From Pseudomonas sp. BGI-2 (lineage in GTDB: Bacteria; Pseudomonadota; Gammaproteobacteria; Pseudomonadales; Pseudomonadaceae), in assembly GCF_004310295.1 (NCBI RefSeq), contig NZ_SISB01000050.1, positions 1 through 46,946 of the forward strand: a stretch of 46,946 nucleotides of DNA. Reading direction: 5' to 3'. This document shows positions 35,023-43,244 of this stretch, in pieces (positions within the stretch are counted from its first letter, which is position 1; the number at the start of each line of letters is the position of its first letter). Under the pieces are notes generated by a model, which was not told where the DNA came from, did no database searches, and saw nothing but the letters and a program-made list of their open reading frames with translations. The position numbers were made by a program, and so were the translations under genes.

Positions 35023-35517
35023 TCAGAGCCAGGCGTTGATCAGGGGCGGCAGGGAAACCCCGAGCCCGGCGTTGAACAGCCAGTAAATCGGCAGCGTCAA
35101 GGCAATGCCGATGGCCAGGTCCCGCACCGGGCGGCGACTGCCAAAACCCCGGGCCGAACAGGCAAACAGCAACCCGGCCGACAGGACGAAGCCGATGAGG
35201 TTAATCAGCACGGCCACGGCCACGAGACCCGCGGTGACCCAGGCGGCCCCGAGCATGCCGCCGGGCAGCGCTTTGGCAGACTCGTCATCGTGGTCCGCCA
35301 ATTCGCGAAAACCACCGGTCACGGACTGATAACACAGCAACAGGCCGACGACGCCAAGGAACACCGCCAACGCGTAGGGGTAGACATGAGCGCCCAGAAT
35401 GACGAACCCCATCTCCTCAGGAAAGCGGTAGGCGCCGAACGCCAGTACGGCACTGATGGCGACCACACCCAAGCCGATCGCCAGTTGTACCGGAATGAAT
35501 GTGCGAGGTGGGTTCAT
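35023..35517 (-). CDS. tctB: Tripartite tricarboxylate transporter, small subunit TctB
   Basis: A 164-residue membrane protein with four helices, the small subunit of the transporter. Its ATG overlaps the stop of tctC as ATGA. Visible motifs are FPEEMGFVILGAHVYPYALA and, in the second half, GFVLSAGLLFACSARGFGSRRPVRDLAIG. TctB sequences are poorly conserved; context between tctC and tctA gives the name. Confidence 0.88.
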   Translation of the reverse strand: MNPPRTFIPVQLAIGLGVVAISAVLAFGAYRFPEEMGFVILGAHVYPYALAVFLGVVGLLLCYQSVTGGFRELADHDDESAKALPGGMLGAAWVTAGLVAVAVLINLIGFVLSAGLLFACSARGFGSRRPVRDLAIGIALTLPIYWLFNAGLGVSLPPLINAWL

Positions 35518-36482
35518 TTTATCAACCCGACCTCGACCAACATCCCATGCAGGCGCACGTGCTCTGCGTCGACGAATTTGCCGAACTCATCGCCGGTCAG
35601 GACGTTGGGTGCCCATTTATTGGTCTCGACATTGGCTTTCCAGCCATTGCTTTCGGCGGCGGCCAAGACGGCGTCGGTCACTTCCTTGCGCTGCTCGGGG
35701 GTGAGGCCCGCCGCACCGTAAACACCCCGCCAGTTGCCGATAATCACGTCGTAGCCGCTTTCTTTCAGCGTCGGCGCATCGATACCGGCAATACGCTCGG
35801 GCGCGCCGATGGCGAGCACACGGAACTGGCCGTTCCTGATGTATTGGCCCAGTTCGGCGTAACCGCCGGTGATCACCTTGATCTGACCGCCCAATACCTG
35901 AGCCACGACTTCACCCCCACCGGCGAACGCCACGTAGTTCACCTTGTTGACGGGGATACCCATTCTGCTGGCCAGATCGGCGATGCCGATGTGATCAATC
36001 GAGCCCTTGGAGCCACCGCCCCAAGTGATGCTGGAGGGTTTTTCCTTGAAGGCTTTGAGCAAGTCGTCCAGGGTTTTGAACTCGGACTCCTTGCGCACGG
36101 CAATCACGTTGTATTCGGTAAACAGCCGTGCGATCGGCGTCACGTCCTTCAAGGTGATTGGCGGTTTGTTCTGTTCAATACCCGCGACCATGATCGCGCC
36201 GACAACCAGCAGTGCATTCGGATCGCCCTTGGTGCTGTTGGCAAATTGCGCCAGCCCCAACGTGCCGCCGGCCCCGCCCTTGTTCTCGAAGGTGACGGAT
36301 TTGGCCGCTTTGGCCTCGACCAGGGCTTTGCCCAGATCTCGTGCAGTCTGGTCATAGCCGCCACCAACCGAGCCCGGGGCCATGAACTTGACGGTGTCCA
36401 GCGCAAAGGCCGGTGTAGTGAGCGCCGCAGCGGTAATCGCAACTGCGATGGAGCGGCTGAATCGACGGAACAAGGCGAGCAT
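35514..36482 (-). CDS. tctC: Tripartite tricarboxylate transporter receptor TctC
   Basis: A 322-residue Bug-family periplasmic receptor with a Sec signal (MLALFRRFSRSIAVAITAAALTT at most, cleavage at PAFA). Landmarks are MAPGSVGGGYDQTARDLGKAL and ENKGGAGGTLGLAQF, which build the ligand pocket. GGGAG precedes the ATG. It presents a carboxylate to TctAB. No TctDE two-component system or other dedicated regulator is next to it; the neighbour upstream is a hydroxylase gene on the same strand. Confidence 0.93.
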   Translation of the reverse strand: MLALFRRFSRSIAVAITAAALTTPAFALDTVKFMAPGSVGGGYDQTARDLGKALVEAKAAKSVTFENKGGAGGTLGLAQFANSTKGDPNALLVVGAIMVAGIEQNKPPITLKDVTPIARLFTEYNVIAVRKESEFKTLDDLLKAFKEKPSSITWGGGSKGSIDHIGIADLASRMGIPVNKVNYVAFAGGGEVVAQVLGGQIKVITGGYAELGQYIRNGQFRVLAIGAPERIAGIDAPTLKESGYDVIIGNWRGVYGAAGLTPEQRKEVTDAVLAAAESNGWKANVETNKWAPNVLTGDEFGKFVDAEHVRLHGMLVEVGLIK

Positions 36483-36602
36483 ATGGAGTCTCCCGATATC
36501 ATTTTTTTGGGTGCCGATTGAATCTCGCTCAGGAGCAAACCCTGCTCACTGAACATGCGTCTGTGAACAAGCGTAGGTCATGGTTGTGTTTATGGCGTCT
36601 TG

Positions 36603-37643
36603 TTAAGACTCGGGTACTTCGACGGGGGCTGGTGGCGCGGCCTGCGGGCGTTTCGCCAGGCGGATCTTGCGGGCTATGTCCACAAACGGCGTGACGATCA
36701 GGCTGTAGACCGTCAGGTAGCGTTCGTGATCCGCTTCATCGGTACCGAAGCGGATGGCTTCCGGCTTCGATGTGGTGACGTAGAGCGTTCCGAACATCCA
36801 GTCCCAGAGTGACAGGTTGACTCCGAAGTTCTTGTTGATGTGTCGGGCCGCGTCACTGTGGTGAATCTGGTGCTGGGCCGGACTGTTCAACACATGCTCG
36901 AACACTGGCCCGAACGATAGCCAGACATGGGTATGACGCAGGTTTGCGGCAAGACCGTTGAAGATCAGTACCAGCCAGGTCACGCCAAACAAGGTGTAAC
37001 GGCTGATCTCGCCACCGCAGGCGTACCAGAAGACGCCGGCAAAGGCCGCGATGCAGACGGTATTCGTCAGCTTTTCAACAATTTTTTCCACGAAGTGAAC
37101 CCGGCTTGCAGTGGCGGGGACCAGAACGGGTGCCGAATGATGGACCTTGTGAAACTCCCACAACCATCGTGAATGAAAGGCCCGGTGTACCGAATAGTTG
37201 GCAAAATCCTTGACCAGAAACACCCCCAATCCGAACAGCAGCGAGAGTGAGAGGTGGTCCCCGACTTGCACCCGTGCGCCCCAAAGGTTGGTCATGAAGC
37301 GGACGTAGTCCCCGGAACGCAGGATGTACGGGTCCACCAGACCGACGATGGGCAACACCAGCGACACTTTCAGGATGGCGCGGACGAAGTAGTAGCGGTA
37401 ATCCAGCAACGCCGAGCGGTGCAAATGAACCCGGGTCCCGCCGATGAATTGCCCGAAAGTACGCGCGTCGGTCAGCCCGCGGGATTTCCTGAAGCGAAAC
37501 AGGCCGTAGGCAACGCCGTAGGAGGACAACAGAAACACCAGGCCGAAGCGGCCGTTCAAATCGAAGATGCCAAGAAACTGGTCGGTGACCGGCGTAATCA
37601 CCCACAGAAACAGGTAGTCATAGAAAAGCGCAAGAACATCCAC
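36603..37643 (-). CDS. Fatty acid hydroxylase / sterol desaturase family protein
   Basis: A 346-residue integral-membrane di-iron enzyme candidate. The histidine boxes are present: HRAFHSRWLWEFHKVHH (about 153-169, two boxes) and the C-terminal QHQIHHSDAARH (about 256-267); HTHVW lies between. Several hydrophobic stretches (about 8-20, 32-46, 98-125, 205-230) anchor it. Members oxygenate lipid substrates or desaturate sterol-like molecules; the substrate here is unknown. It stands 120 bp upstream of tctC on the same strand and could be an independent unit. The ATG at 37643 starts MDVLALFYDYLFLW. Confidence 0.88.
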   Translation of the reverse strand: MDVLALFYDYLFLWVITPVTDQFLGIFDLNGRFGLVFLLSSYGVAYGLFRFRKSRGLTDARTFGQFIGGTRVHLHRSALLDYRYYFVRAILKVSLVLPIVGLVDPYILRSGDYVRFMTNLWGARVQVGDHLSLSLLFGLGVFLVKDFANYSVHRAFHSRWLWEFHKVHHSAPVLVPATASRVHFVEKIVEKLTNTVCIAAFAGVFWYACGGEISRYTLFGVTWLVLIFNGLAANLRHTHVWLSFGPVFEHVLNSPAQHQIHHSDAARHINKNFGVNLSLWDWMFGTLYVTTSKPEAIRFGTDEADHERYLTVYSLIVTPFVDIARKIRLAKRPQAAPPAPVEVPES

Positions 37644-37718
37644 AAGCAGTTGGCCTCCGTCAACGAGAAGAAAGTGTATATCAGATCGCTAGAGTGGTGA
37701 ATGGCCCGCCCCCTGCGC

Positions 37719-37758
37719 AAGACACAAGCGGGCTTGCGCGCGAAGAACGATAACGCGG
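37719..37758. repeat. Degenerate single REP element
   Basis: A variant of the GCGGGCTTGCTCGCGAAG family (here GCGGGCTTGCGCGCGAAG) with its neighbouring ACACAA, like the copy at 8495-8522. It lies between the MocR-type gene and the hydroxylase gene. No inverse partner was found nearby. Confidence 0.55.
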
Positions 37759-37799
37759 TGTACCTGCCAGTCATCCGGCTTTGGTCAGCTATGGCTCCG

Positions 37800-39131
37800 C
37801 TACGTATAAGCCCCCACCACCCGCCTCACTTTCTCCAGCGCCACTGCAAGCGCGTCCATGTCCACCGAGCCCAGGGCCAGGCGAATCGCGTGCGGCACAT
37901 GGACCGAAGTCGCAAACGGTTCGGCGGTTGATACCGCCACCTGCTCGCGCATCAACGCCATGGCGATCTGGTCCGCCCGTGCGTCTTCCGACAAGGGCAG
38001 CCAGATGAAGTAGGAAGATGGATGGCGCACGAAATGCAGGCCGGCCAGGTGCTTGTCGGCCAGGGCCTGCCGGGCTTGTGCATCTGCGCGCTTTTGCGCC
38101 TCCAGCAGGCTGACAGTTCCGTCATCGATCCACGCGCAGGCAATCGCAGTCATCACCCCGGGCGTATTCCAGGTGGTCGCCCTGATCGTGCGCTCCAGTG
38201 CGGCCACCGTTTGCACGGGTGCTGCGACGAATCCGACACGTAACCCGGTGGCGACGCTTTTGGAAAATCCTGAAACGTACACCGTCCTTTCAGGTGCCAT
38301 TTGCGCAATGGGTGGCAACGAATCTTCCGCCAGAAACGCGTACGCAGCGTCCTCGATGATGTGCAGGTCGTGCTTGCGTGCAATCGCCACGAGGTGCTCA
38401 CGTTGATCCGCTGCCATCACCCATCCCAACGGATTGTGCAACGTCGGCATGGTGTAGAGGGCACGTACCGAGCGGCTCCGGCAGAGCTTTTCGAGTGCAT
38501 CGAGATCAGGCCCGGTGTCAGTGCCAGGAATGGGCACGACTTCAAGATGCAGCGTTTCAGCCAGCACCTTGAACCCCGGATAGGTCAAGGCATCAGCCGC
38601 GATCACATCACCCGGTTGCAGCAGCGCCATCAGGGCCACCGTCAATCCGTGCTGAGCGCCACTGACAAGCAACACCTGCTCGGCCTGGACCGTCAGTCCG
38701 CGCGCCTCCAGATGGCGCGCGACCGATGCCCGCTCGTGCGGACGGCCCGCGTGCGGTTGGTAGCGCAGATGGGATTCCAGGTCGCCGGACAACGCGAGCT
38801 GACGCAAGGCTGTGCGCAGCAGATCGGCCTGCCCCGGTACGGACGGATAGTTGAAGTTGAGGTCGATCATCCCCGCCACAACGCTGGGCTGGTGGATGCC
38901 CAGACTCGGTGGCAGTGAAGTCTCGCGGACGAAAGTACCGCGCCCCGTTTCGCCACTGACCAGGCCCATGGCCTCCAGCTCCCCATAGACCCTGCTTGCA
39001 GTGACCAGGGCCAATCCGTGGGTAGCGGCAAGCAGACGGTGAGTCGGCAAGCGCGTGCCCGGCAACAACCGCCCTGAACGGATATCGGCTGCAAAGGCAT
39101 CCACCAGCGACTTGTACCGGGAGCGAGGCAT
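37800..39131 (-). CDS. MocR-type regulator: GntR DNA-binding domain fused to aminotransferase fold
   Basis: A 443-residue protein from the ATG at 39131; a TTG at 39152 is an alternative with seven extra residues. The winged helix is residues 1-70 (RLPTHRLLAATHGLALVTASRVY). The type I aminotransferase fold follows, with the PLP lysine in VYVSGFSKSVATGLRVGF and DAAYAF before it. MocR proteins use PLP or its adducts as effectors and usually control an adjacent divergent gene. Here the divergent neighbour is an EamA exporter 75 bp away. Whether it is PdxR-like or specific to an amino compound is unknown. Confidence 0.9.
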   Translation of the reverse strand: MPRSRYKSLVDAFAADIRSGRLLPGTRLPTHRLLAATHGLALVTASRVYGELEAMGLVSGETGRGTFVRETSLPPSLGIHQPSVVAGMIDLNFNYPSVPGQADLLRTALRQLALSGDLESHLRYQPHAGRPHERASVARHLEARGLTVQAEQVLLVSGAQHGLTVALMALLQPGDVIAADALTYPGFKVLAETLHLEVVPIPGTDTGPDLDALEKLCRSRSVRALYTMPTLHNPLGWVMAADQREHLVAIARKHDLHIIEDAAYAFLAEDSLPPIAQMAPERTVYVSGFSKSVATGLRVGFVAAPVQTVAALERTIRATTWNTPGVMTAIACAWIDDGTVSLLEAQKRADAQARQALADKHLAGLHFVRHPSSYFIWLPLSEDARADQIAMALMREQVAVSTAEPFATSVHVPHAIRLALGSVDMDALAVALEKVRRVVGAYT

Positions 39132-39206
39132 AGGGAAATGTATCCATGACAATTTTTTGATTGTATCGATAGTCGGTCATACGATGCGCCTCATGCAACC
39201 CGACAC

Positions 39207-40118
39207 ATGAGTGGACGCGAAATGGAACGGACATCGAAGCTGCACAACCAGACGTTGGAAAAGAATACGAGCGGGTTAATCAATGGGCTGATCGGCGTAG
39301 TGATCTTCAGCGGTTCGCTGCCCGCGACTCGGGTGGCAGTGCTGGAATTCGACCCGGTCTTTCTGACCGTGGCCCGAGCCACCATCGCTGGCGTGCTGGC
39401 GCTGTGCATTTTGTGGCTGTTCGAGGAAAAGCGGCCTGCGCGAAACCAATTGTTGCCCTTGGTTATCGTCGCGATGGGCGTGGTGGTCGGGTTTCCGCTG
39501 CTGACCGCGCTGGCGCTTCAGTACGTGACGTCCGCGCATTCCATTGTCTTCGTCGGTATGTTGCCGCTTGCGACCGCCGCGTTCGGTGTGTTGCGCGGTG
39601 GCGAGCGGCCCCGGCCGGCGTTCTGGTTCTTCTCTGTTTTGGGCAGCCTGCTGGTGGTCGGATTCGCCGTTTCCCAAGGACTGACCGCCTCGCCGACAGG
39701 CGACATCCTGATGCTGTTGGCCATCCTTGCCTGCGGCCTCGGCTATGCCGAAGGCGCGAAGCTGTCCAAAACACTGGGCGGCTGGCAGGTGATTTCATGG
39801 GCGCTGGTGTTGTCGCTGCCGATTGTCGCCCCGCTGACCTGGTGGCTGACGCCCCCTTCGTTCTCGGGGATCAGTGCGCCGGCGTGGTTGAGCCTGGCGT
39901 ACGTGTCGCTGTTCAGCATGCTGATCGGTTTTGTATTCTGGTATCGCGGGCTGGCACAGGGAGGGATTGCGGCCGTTGGACAGCTTCAACTGCTTCAGCC
40001 TTTCTTTGGGTTGGCGCTGGCGGCCACGTTGCTTCACGAGCAGGTCAGCATCGGCATGCTGGGGGTCACCGTTGCGGTGATCATGTGTGTGGTGGGTGCG
40101 AGGAGATTTGCGAAATAA
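39207..40118 (+). CDS. EamA/DMT family transporter
   Basis: A 303-residue exporter-type membrane protein with ten predicted helices in two EamA repeats (about 27-155 and 168-300). Landmarks are FSGSLPATRVAVLEFDP (35-51) and GLVAQGG-like GLAQGGIAAVGQLQLLQPFFG. It is divergent from the MocR regulator, whose PLP-linked sensing domain would fit control of an amino acid or amine exporter. A second ATG at 39222 is an alternative start, five codons in. Confidence 0.9.
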   Translation: MSGREMERTSKLHNQTLEKNTSGLINGLIGVVIFSGSLPATRVAVLEFDPVFLTVARATIAGVLALCILWLFEEKRPARNQLLPLVIVAMGVVVGFPLLTALALQYVTSAHSIVFVGMLPLATAAFGVLRGGERPRPAFWFFSVLGSLLVVGFAVSQGLTASPTGDILMLLAILACGLGYAEGAKLSKTLGGWQVISWALVLSLPIVAPLTWWLTPPSFSGISAPAWLSLAYVSLFSMLIGFVFWYRGLAQGGIAAVGQLQLLQPFFGLALAATLLHEQVSIGMLGVTVAVIMCVVGARRFAK

Positions 40119-40290
40119 CGCCCCGGCACCCGGCAAAGCCCGCAGGTCTTGTGGCTACCAAAAACCCCCAGTGATCGGCAAACCACAGCGGGTTTTCTTC
40201 GCGTTTAAAACACCGCGAGCCGCTGCCATGCCATTTCTGACCCTGATTGACGGCCAGATATCAGTTACCCATTACCACAGCAGACCGCAC
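40119..40290. other. Convergent intergenic region
   Basis: Both flanking genes end here. An AAAACCC stem partner and GGGTTTT (about 40161-40197) could form a weak hairpin with a 22-base loop, perhaps a shared terminator, but the loop is too long to call it. Nothing else seen. Confidence 0.4.
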
Positions 40291-40653
40291 CTACTTGGGC
40301 AGATCAATTTTATCCAACACCCGTTTCGCGGTGATCTCCGCCACCATGATGCTGTTGGAAATGCCCAGCAGCGCATAACGCGATTCACCCTCCAGATGAT
40401 CCACCAATTGATGGACCATCACATCGACCGAGGCCAGGGTCTCGACCAGATAAACCGCCAATGTTTCGGCCGTAGCCTCGGGGTCCACTGAAAACAGAGT
40501 ACTGCGTGTGCGCGGGGTGGACTTGATGTCCGCATTCGAGGGGAAGCGGAAGTCGAGCGCCCGCTCGGCGGCATCGTTGAGCTTCTTGGAGTCGGTGGAT
40601 TCGTACGGGGAAACGTCGTCCGTTTCCAGGGGATTGGGTGTGGCTTTGAACAT
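40291..40653 (-). CDS. DUF6124 family protein
   Basis: A 120-residue soluble, helix-rich protein with no signal peptide. It starts MFKATPNPLETDDVSPYES, the opening of the Pseudomonas DUF6124 family (SKKLNDAAERALDF follows). The C-terminal half (LAVYLVETLASVDVMVHQLVDHLEGESRYALLGI) recalls DUF3077 proteins. Function is unknown; the family is often found in several copies per genome. Its ATG follows CAAGGAG, and a strong hairpin lies just upstream of that ribosome site inside a long leader with further structure. It is not in an obvious operon. Confidence 0.8.
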   Translation of the reverse strand: MFKATPNPLETDDVSPYESTDSKKLNDAAERALDFRFPSNADIKSTPRTRSTLFSVDPEATAETLAVYLVETLASVDVMVHQLVDHLEGESRYALLGISNSIMVAEITAKRVLDKIDLPK

Positions 40654-40960
40654 GGTGATGCTCCTTGATTAGCGGAGCCGCCACCGTTCGCGGTCAAACG
40701 AACAGAGGTGGCAGCTGTACGCGGGTTGACCGACCGGAAATCAAGGAATCCGGCACACCCGAAGATGTCCCACGCACAGCCACCGCAAAAAAGCCGGAAG
40801 CTTTTCCTGGTCACTGGTACGCCTTGATTGAATCGGACGGTCAAGTCCGGACGCTAAATTGGCAGCGACCCGGAAACGATAGAGACCAGGCCCAAGGCGC
40901 ACAAGCCGGCGGATTCTGGCGCAGCCGTAGGCAACGGCGCAAGGATTTGTAGCTTTCAGG
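40654..40960 (-). promoter_or_regulatory. Structured leader upstream of the DUF6124 gene
   Basis: On the minus strand this 300-bp stretch holds a 5'-proximal hairpin (GCCGT/ACGGC, about 40925-40939), then an attenuator-like hairpin AAAAGC/GCTTTT followed by T residues (40789-40805), and a strong stem GCCACC-GTTCG paired with CGAAC-(AGA)-GGTGGC (40680-40712) ending about 20 bases before the ribosome site. A minus-strand frame from a GTG at 40814, preceded by AAGG, runs through it into the DUF6124 start region. This may be a cis-acting RNA or a leader peptide. No known riboswitch is recognised. Confidence 0.5.
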
Positions 40961-41128
40961 AAGTAAACTTGATGGCGATTAAACGCGCCCCCTCAAATCA
41001 TGTTGAATGGGCGGTCGCGCACTCATTACGAGCAACGAAATTGTACTGCGGTATGCGCGCGCCGCTTTACGGAAAAAGCCCTCTGCCGTCCATGATAAAA
41101 ATATCGCTCTCGTTTCTAGAGACCTGTC
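40961..41128. other. Gap between DUF6124 leader and LysE remnant
   Basis: No gene supported. A plus-strand frame crosses it without family resemblance before entering the LysE remnant. It may hold the promoter of the DUF6124 leader on the minus strand. Confidence 0.5.
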
Positions 41129-41345
41129 ATGGACCTCGCCACGCTCACGCTGTTTCTCCCCGCCTGGTCAGGGTCGGTCGGCTGCTGGTGTTTGCCGGGA
41201 TGATCGCCCTCGCATCGACCGGGTTGGCGGTGGTGCTGCAAACGGCCCCCGGATCGGCGCGCCATAATTGCCACGCCAGGTAAAACAGATACGCCGCGGC
41301 CACAATTTTGATGGCGTAGAACAGCAACTCGGAATGTGCTGCCAT
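41129..41345 (+). pseudogene. Scrambled remnant of a LysE-family exporter
   Basis: The plus strand starts with ATG and MDLATLTLFLPA (41129-41164), the typical start of a LysE/RhtB gene, followed by a frame change and deletion leading to VGRLLVFAGMIALASTGLAV (to about 41243). The next family segment (SELLFYAIKIVAAAYLFYLAWQ, about 34 codons) lies on the opposite strand, 41345 down to 41244. So part of the gene is inverted against the rest, with the remainder lost. Nothing here can make a working transporter. The inverted segment is fused to the transposase remnant beyond 41346. Confidence 0.75.
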
Positions 41346-41384
41346 CGATGGCGACCAGATGTTCTCAAGATCGCGGGGTGTTAC

Positions 41385-41558
41385 AGGCCGGCCAGTATCG
41401 GCTGGAATGGCACCTTCAAAACCCATATTGACCAGGTCGAGTTCGTCGACAAAGACGTCGACTACGCGCACCGGATTAGTATCGCTGACGTAGTCGTCGA
41501 GGCTCTCGGGAAGTAAGGTGCCTTTGCCTCGATGTTCACCTTGGATAAAGCGCTTCAT
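41385..41558 (-). mobile_element. Truncated IS1182-family-like transposase (5' end only)
   Basis: Fifty-eight codons from the ATG at 41558 begin MKRFIQGEHRGKGTLLPESL and continue DDYVSDTNPVRVVDVFVDEL and ADTGRP, the N-terminal region of IS1182-type transposases. The rest of the transposase, including its catalytic residues, is absent: the frame passes through 13 unmatched codons into the inverted LysE fragment. The inverted repeat end of the element should lie within about 100 bp beyond 41558; I could not place it. The element is dead and marks a past rearrangement. Confidence 0.75.
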
Positions 41559-41746
41559 GGGCGATCCCTGCGATGAAATCCTCAGAAATCATACAAGTGT
41601 TCGCGAAGGCGTTTTACACACTCCGGGCCGATTGTTGCCTATCATGGAAGGGCTGCGATCGGCCTGCCGAGATGTCTAACTCAGGCGATAACACCGGACC
41701 TGAAGCCAGCATTACCGGCACAAAACAGACGCTTTTTACATTTTGA

Positions 41747-41760
41747 TTTCAGATCTGAAA
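41747..41760. repeat. 14-bp palindrome after rcnA
   Basis: TTTCAGATCTGAAA is a perfect palindrome, with CATTTT and AAAATG flanking it as a broader inverse repeat. It lies 17 bp after the rcnA stop (minus strand) and could end that transcript or mark an old mobile-element edge. No T-run supports a standard terminator. Confidence 0.4.
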
Positions 41761-41776
41761 ATGGTTCAAAACTGGC

Positions 41777-42916
41777 TTATGCAGCACTCAAACCAATCCA
41801 GCCGTGAACCCCCACGTATAATCCGACCCCGATGATCAACACGCTGGACAAATAAGGTGCGCGACGCGCAACTGCGCCAAGCCAAGGCCAGCGATTGGAA
41901 GCTTGCTTAGCGCCAATGGCCGCCGCCGCACCGACGGATACCAATGTAAGCGCCAAACCAAGGCTGAAACACAATACCAGCACGCCTCCCAAGGCGACTT
42001 CCTTGACCTGAAGGCAGAGCAGCAGAACGGTAATAGCCGCTGGACAGGGAATCAGCCCCCCGGTCAACCCGAACATAATGATCTGGCCAGTGGTGACCTC
42101 ACGATTGGTGAAGCGCTTACGGATATCGTTGGCATGGGCACGCTCATGCGCATCCTGATAACCGTCAATCGACAGTTCCAGGCCTTCCAGTTCGGAATGC
42201 TCGTGACTGTGTCCGTGCTCCTGATAATCCAGATCGTAATCATGGGAATGGCCCGCATGCCCAAGACTCAAACGAGCACTAAAGTCATGAGGCTCAGGAA
42301 TATCGGCGGTCGATTCGAGGAAACCTTCGCGCTCGACGAACGAGAACGCTTGAATGCTGCCATTTGAGCGGCTAGTCGTCAGTCGAACCTCTGCCGCTGA
42401 CCAGGCATGCCCACTCAACGCCTTCATGCGCCAGCGTGGAGGCATTCCCTGTTCGAAAATCGCCAGTTCGATCCGCCCGTGGCCCGTATCAATACGCTGA
42501 GTCTCATCGTGATGAGCATGGGTATGTTCGCCGTGATGGTGATCATCACCTTGCTCGAACTTGAACATCTGTTCGCCGCGCCACGTACGCCACAGCATCC
42601 AGAGCGCAATTACTATGATCAGAGCGGAGGATGCTAGCTGGAAGTACGGCTCAGTAGTGTGAGCGTCCAGGCCTTTGCCCAGATACATGCCACCAATGGC
42701 AACCAACCACACCACTGCGGTGTGCGAGAGCGTTGCGGCCAAGCCCAGCAGTACAGCCTGTTTCACCGATCCACGAATGGCGACGATGAACGCTGCCATC
42801 ATGGTCTTTGAATGGCCAGGCTCAAGCCCGTGCAACGCACCTAGCAGTATCGCGCTCGGGAAGTAGAGCCACGCGTGGGTGCCCCCCTGCTGAAGCAGTT
42901 CTGCAAAATTTGGCAT
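41777..42916 (-). CDS. rcnA: Nickel/cobalt efflux protein RcnA
   Basis: A 379-residue inner-membrane protein of the RcnA family, with helices at both ends and a large central hydrophilic part (about 120-270) rich in His: DDHHHGEHTHAHHDE (123-137) and GHAGHSHDYDLDYQEHGHSHEH (219-240). The opening LHGLEPGHSKTMMAAFIVA (28-46) is the family signature. It expels Ni2+ and Co2+. The central domain is longer than in E. coli RcnA, with a second His-rich run. It starts eight bases after rcnR ends and is co-transcribed with it. Confidence 0.93.
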   Translation of the reverse strand: MPNFAELLQQGGTHAWLYFPSAILLGALHGLEPGHSKTMMAAFIVAIRGSVKQAVLLGLAATLSHTAVVWLVAIGGMYLGKGLDAHTTEPYFQLASSALIIVIALWMLWRTWRGEQMFKFEQGDDHHHGEHTHAHHDETQRIDTGHGRIELAIFEQGMPPRWRMKALSGHAWSAAEVRLTTSRSNGSIQAFSFVEREGFLESTADIPEPHDFSARLSLGHAGHSHDYDLDYQEHGHSHEHSELEGLELSIDGYQDAHERAHANDIRKRFTNREVTTGQIIMFGLTGGLIPCPAAITVLLLCLQVKEVALGGVLVLCFSLGLALTLVSVGAAAAIGAKQASNRWPWLGAVARRAPYLSSVLIIGVGLYVGVHGWIGLSAA

Positions 42917-42924
42917 GACCGGGT

Positions 42925-43200
42925 CTACTTCGAGTAACGACGGATGGCTTCAAGCAACTCTTCGACACCTTTAGCGCGCTCTTCATCGCTCAATTCAGGA
43001 TTCGCAACGTGAGCGTGCGCATGTGCTTCTATAATTTCATCCATCAGACCGTTCATTGCCCCGCGTGTGGCCGCGACAAGATGCAGCGTTTTGGCACAGT
43101 CCGCGTCCGACTCCAGCGCTCGCTCTATAGCCTGAACCTGACCGGCGATACGTCGAACACGCTTCAACAGATCGTCTTTTTGCCCATGAACATGCGCCAT
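42925..43200 (-). CDS. rcnR: RcnR-type nickel/cobalt-responsive repressor
   Basis: A 91-residue CsoR/RcnR/FrmR-family regulator from the ATG at 43200 (MAHVHGQKDD); the longer frame starts at a weak TTG inside the promoter. Metal-site residues match E. coli RcnR: H3, C35, H60 and H64. The N-terminal histidines H3 and H5 fit Ni/Co coordination and argue against CsoR (Cu) or FrmR (formaldehyde). Metal binding should release the operator and allow rcnA expression. Its own promoter carries a fitting G-tract operator. Confidence 0.9.
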   Translation of the reverse strand: MAHVHGQKDDLLKRVRRIAGQVQAIERALESDADCAKTLHLVAATRGAMNGLMDEIIEAHAHAHVANPELSDEERAKGVEELLEAIRRYSK

Positions 43201-43203
43201 ACC

Positions 43204-43244
43204 ATACCCACCTACCCTATAATGATGCGCATATTCACTCAAAA
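43204..43244 (-). promoter_or_regulatory. rcnR promoter with overlapping G-tract operator
   Basis: On the minus strand a -35 TTTTGA (43244-43239) and a -10 TATAGG (43221-43216) are 17 bp apart. The 17-bp sequence ATAGGGTAGGTGGGTAT (43204-43220) has a G-rich core between ATA and TAT flanks, the layout bound by RcnR/CsoR-family repressors. It overlaps the -10 box and ends three bases before the rcnR start. Confidence 0.5.

Noticed and set aside
40969..41283. 104-codon plus-strand frame as a membrane protein gene
   Set aside because: Its hydrophobic part is the out-of-frame LysE fragment; the rest has no family resemblance.
41145..41558. 137-codon frame as an intact transposase
   Set aside because: Only the first 58 codons fit a transposase; the remainder is an inverted LysE fragment.
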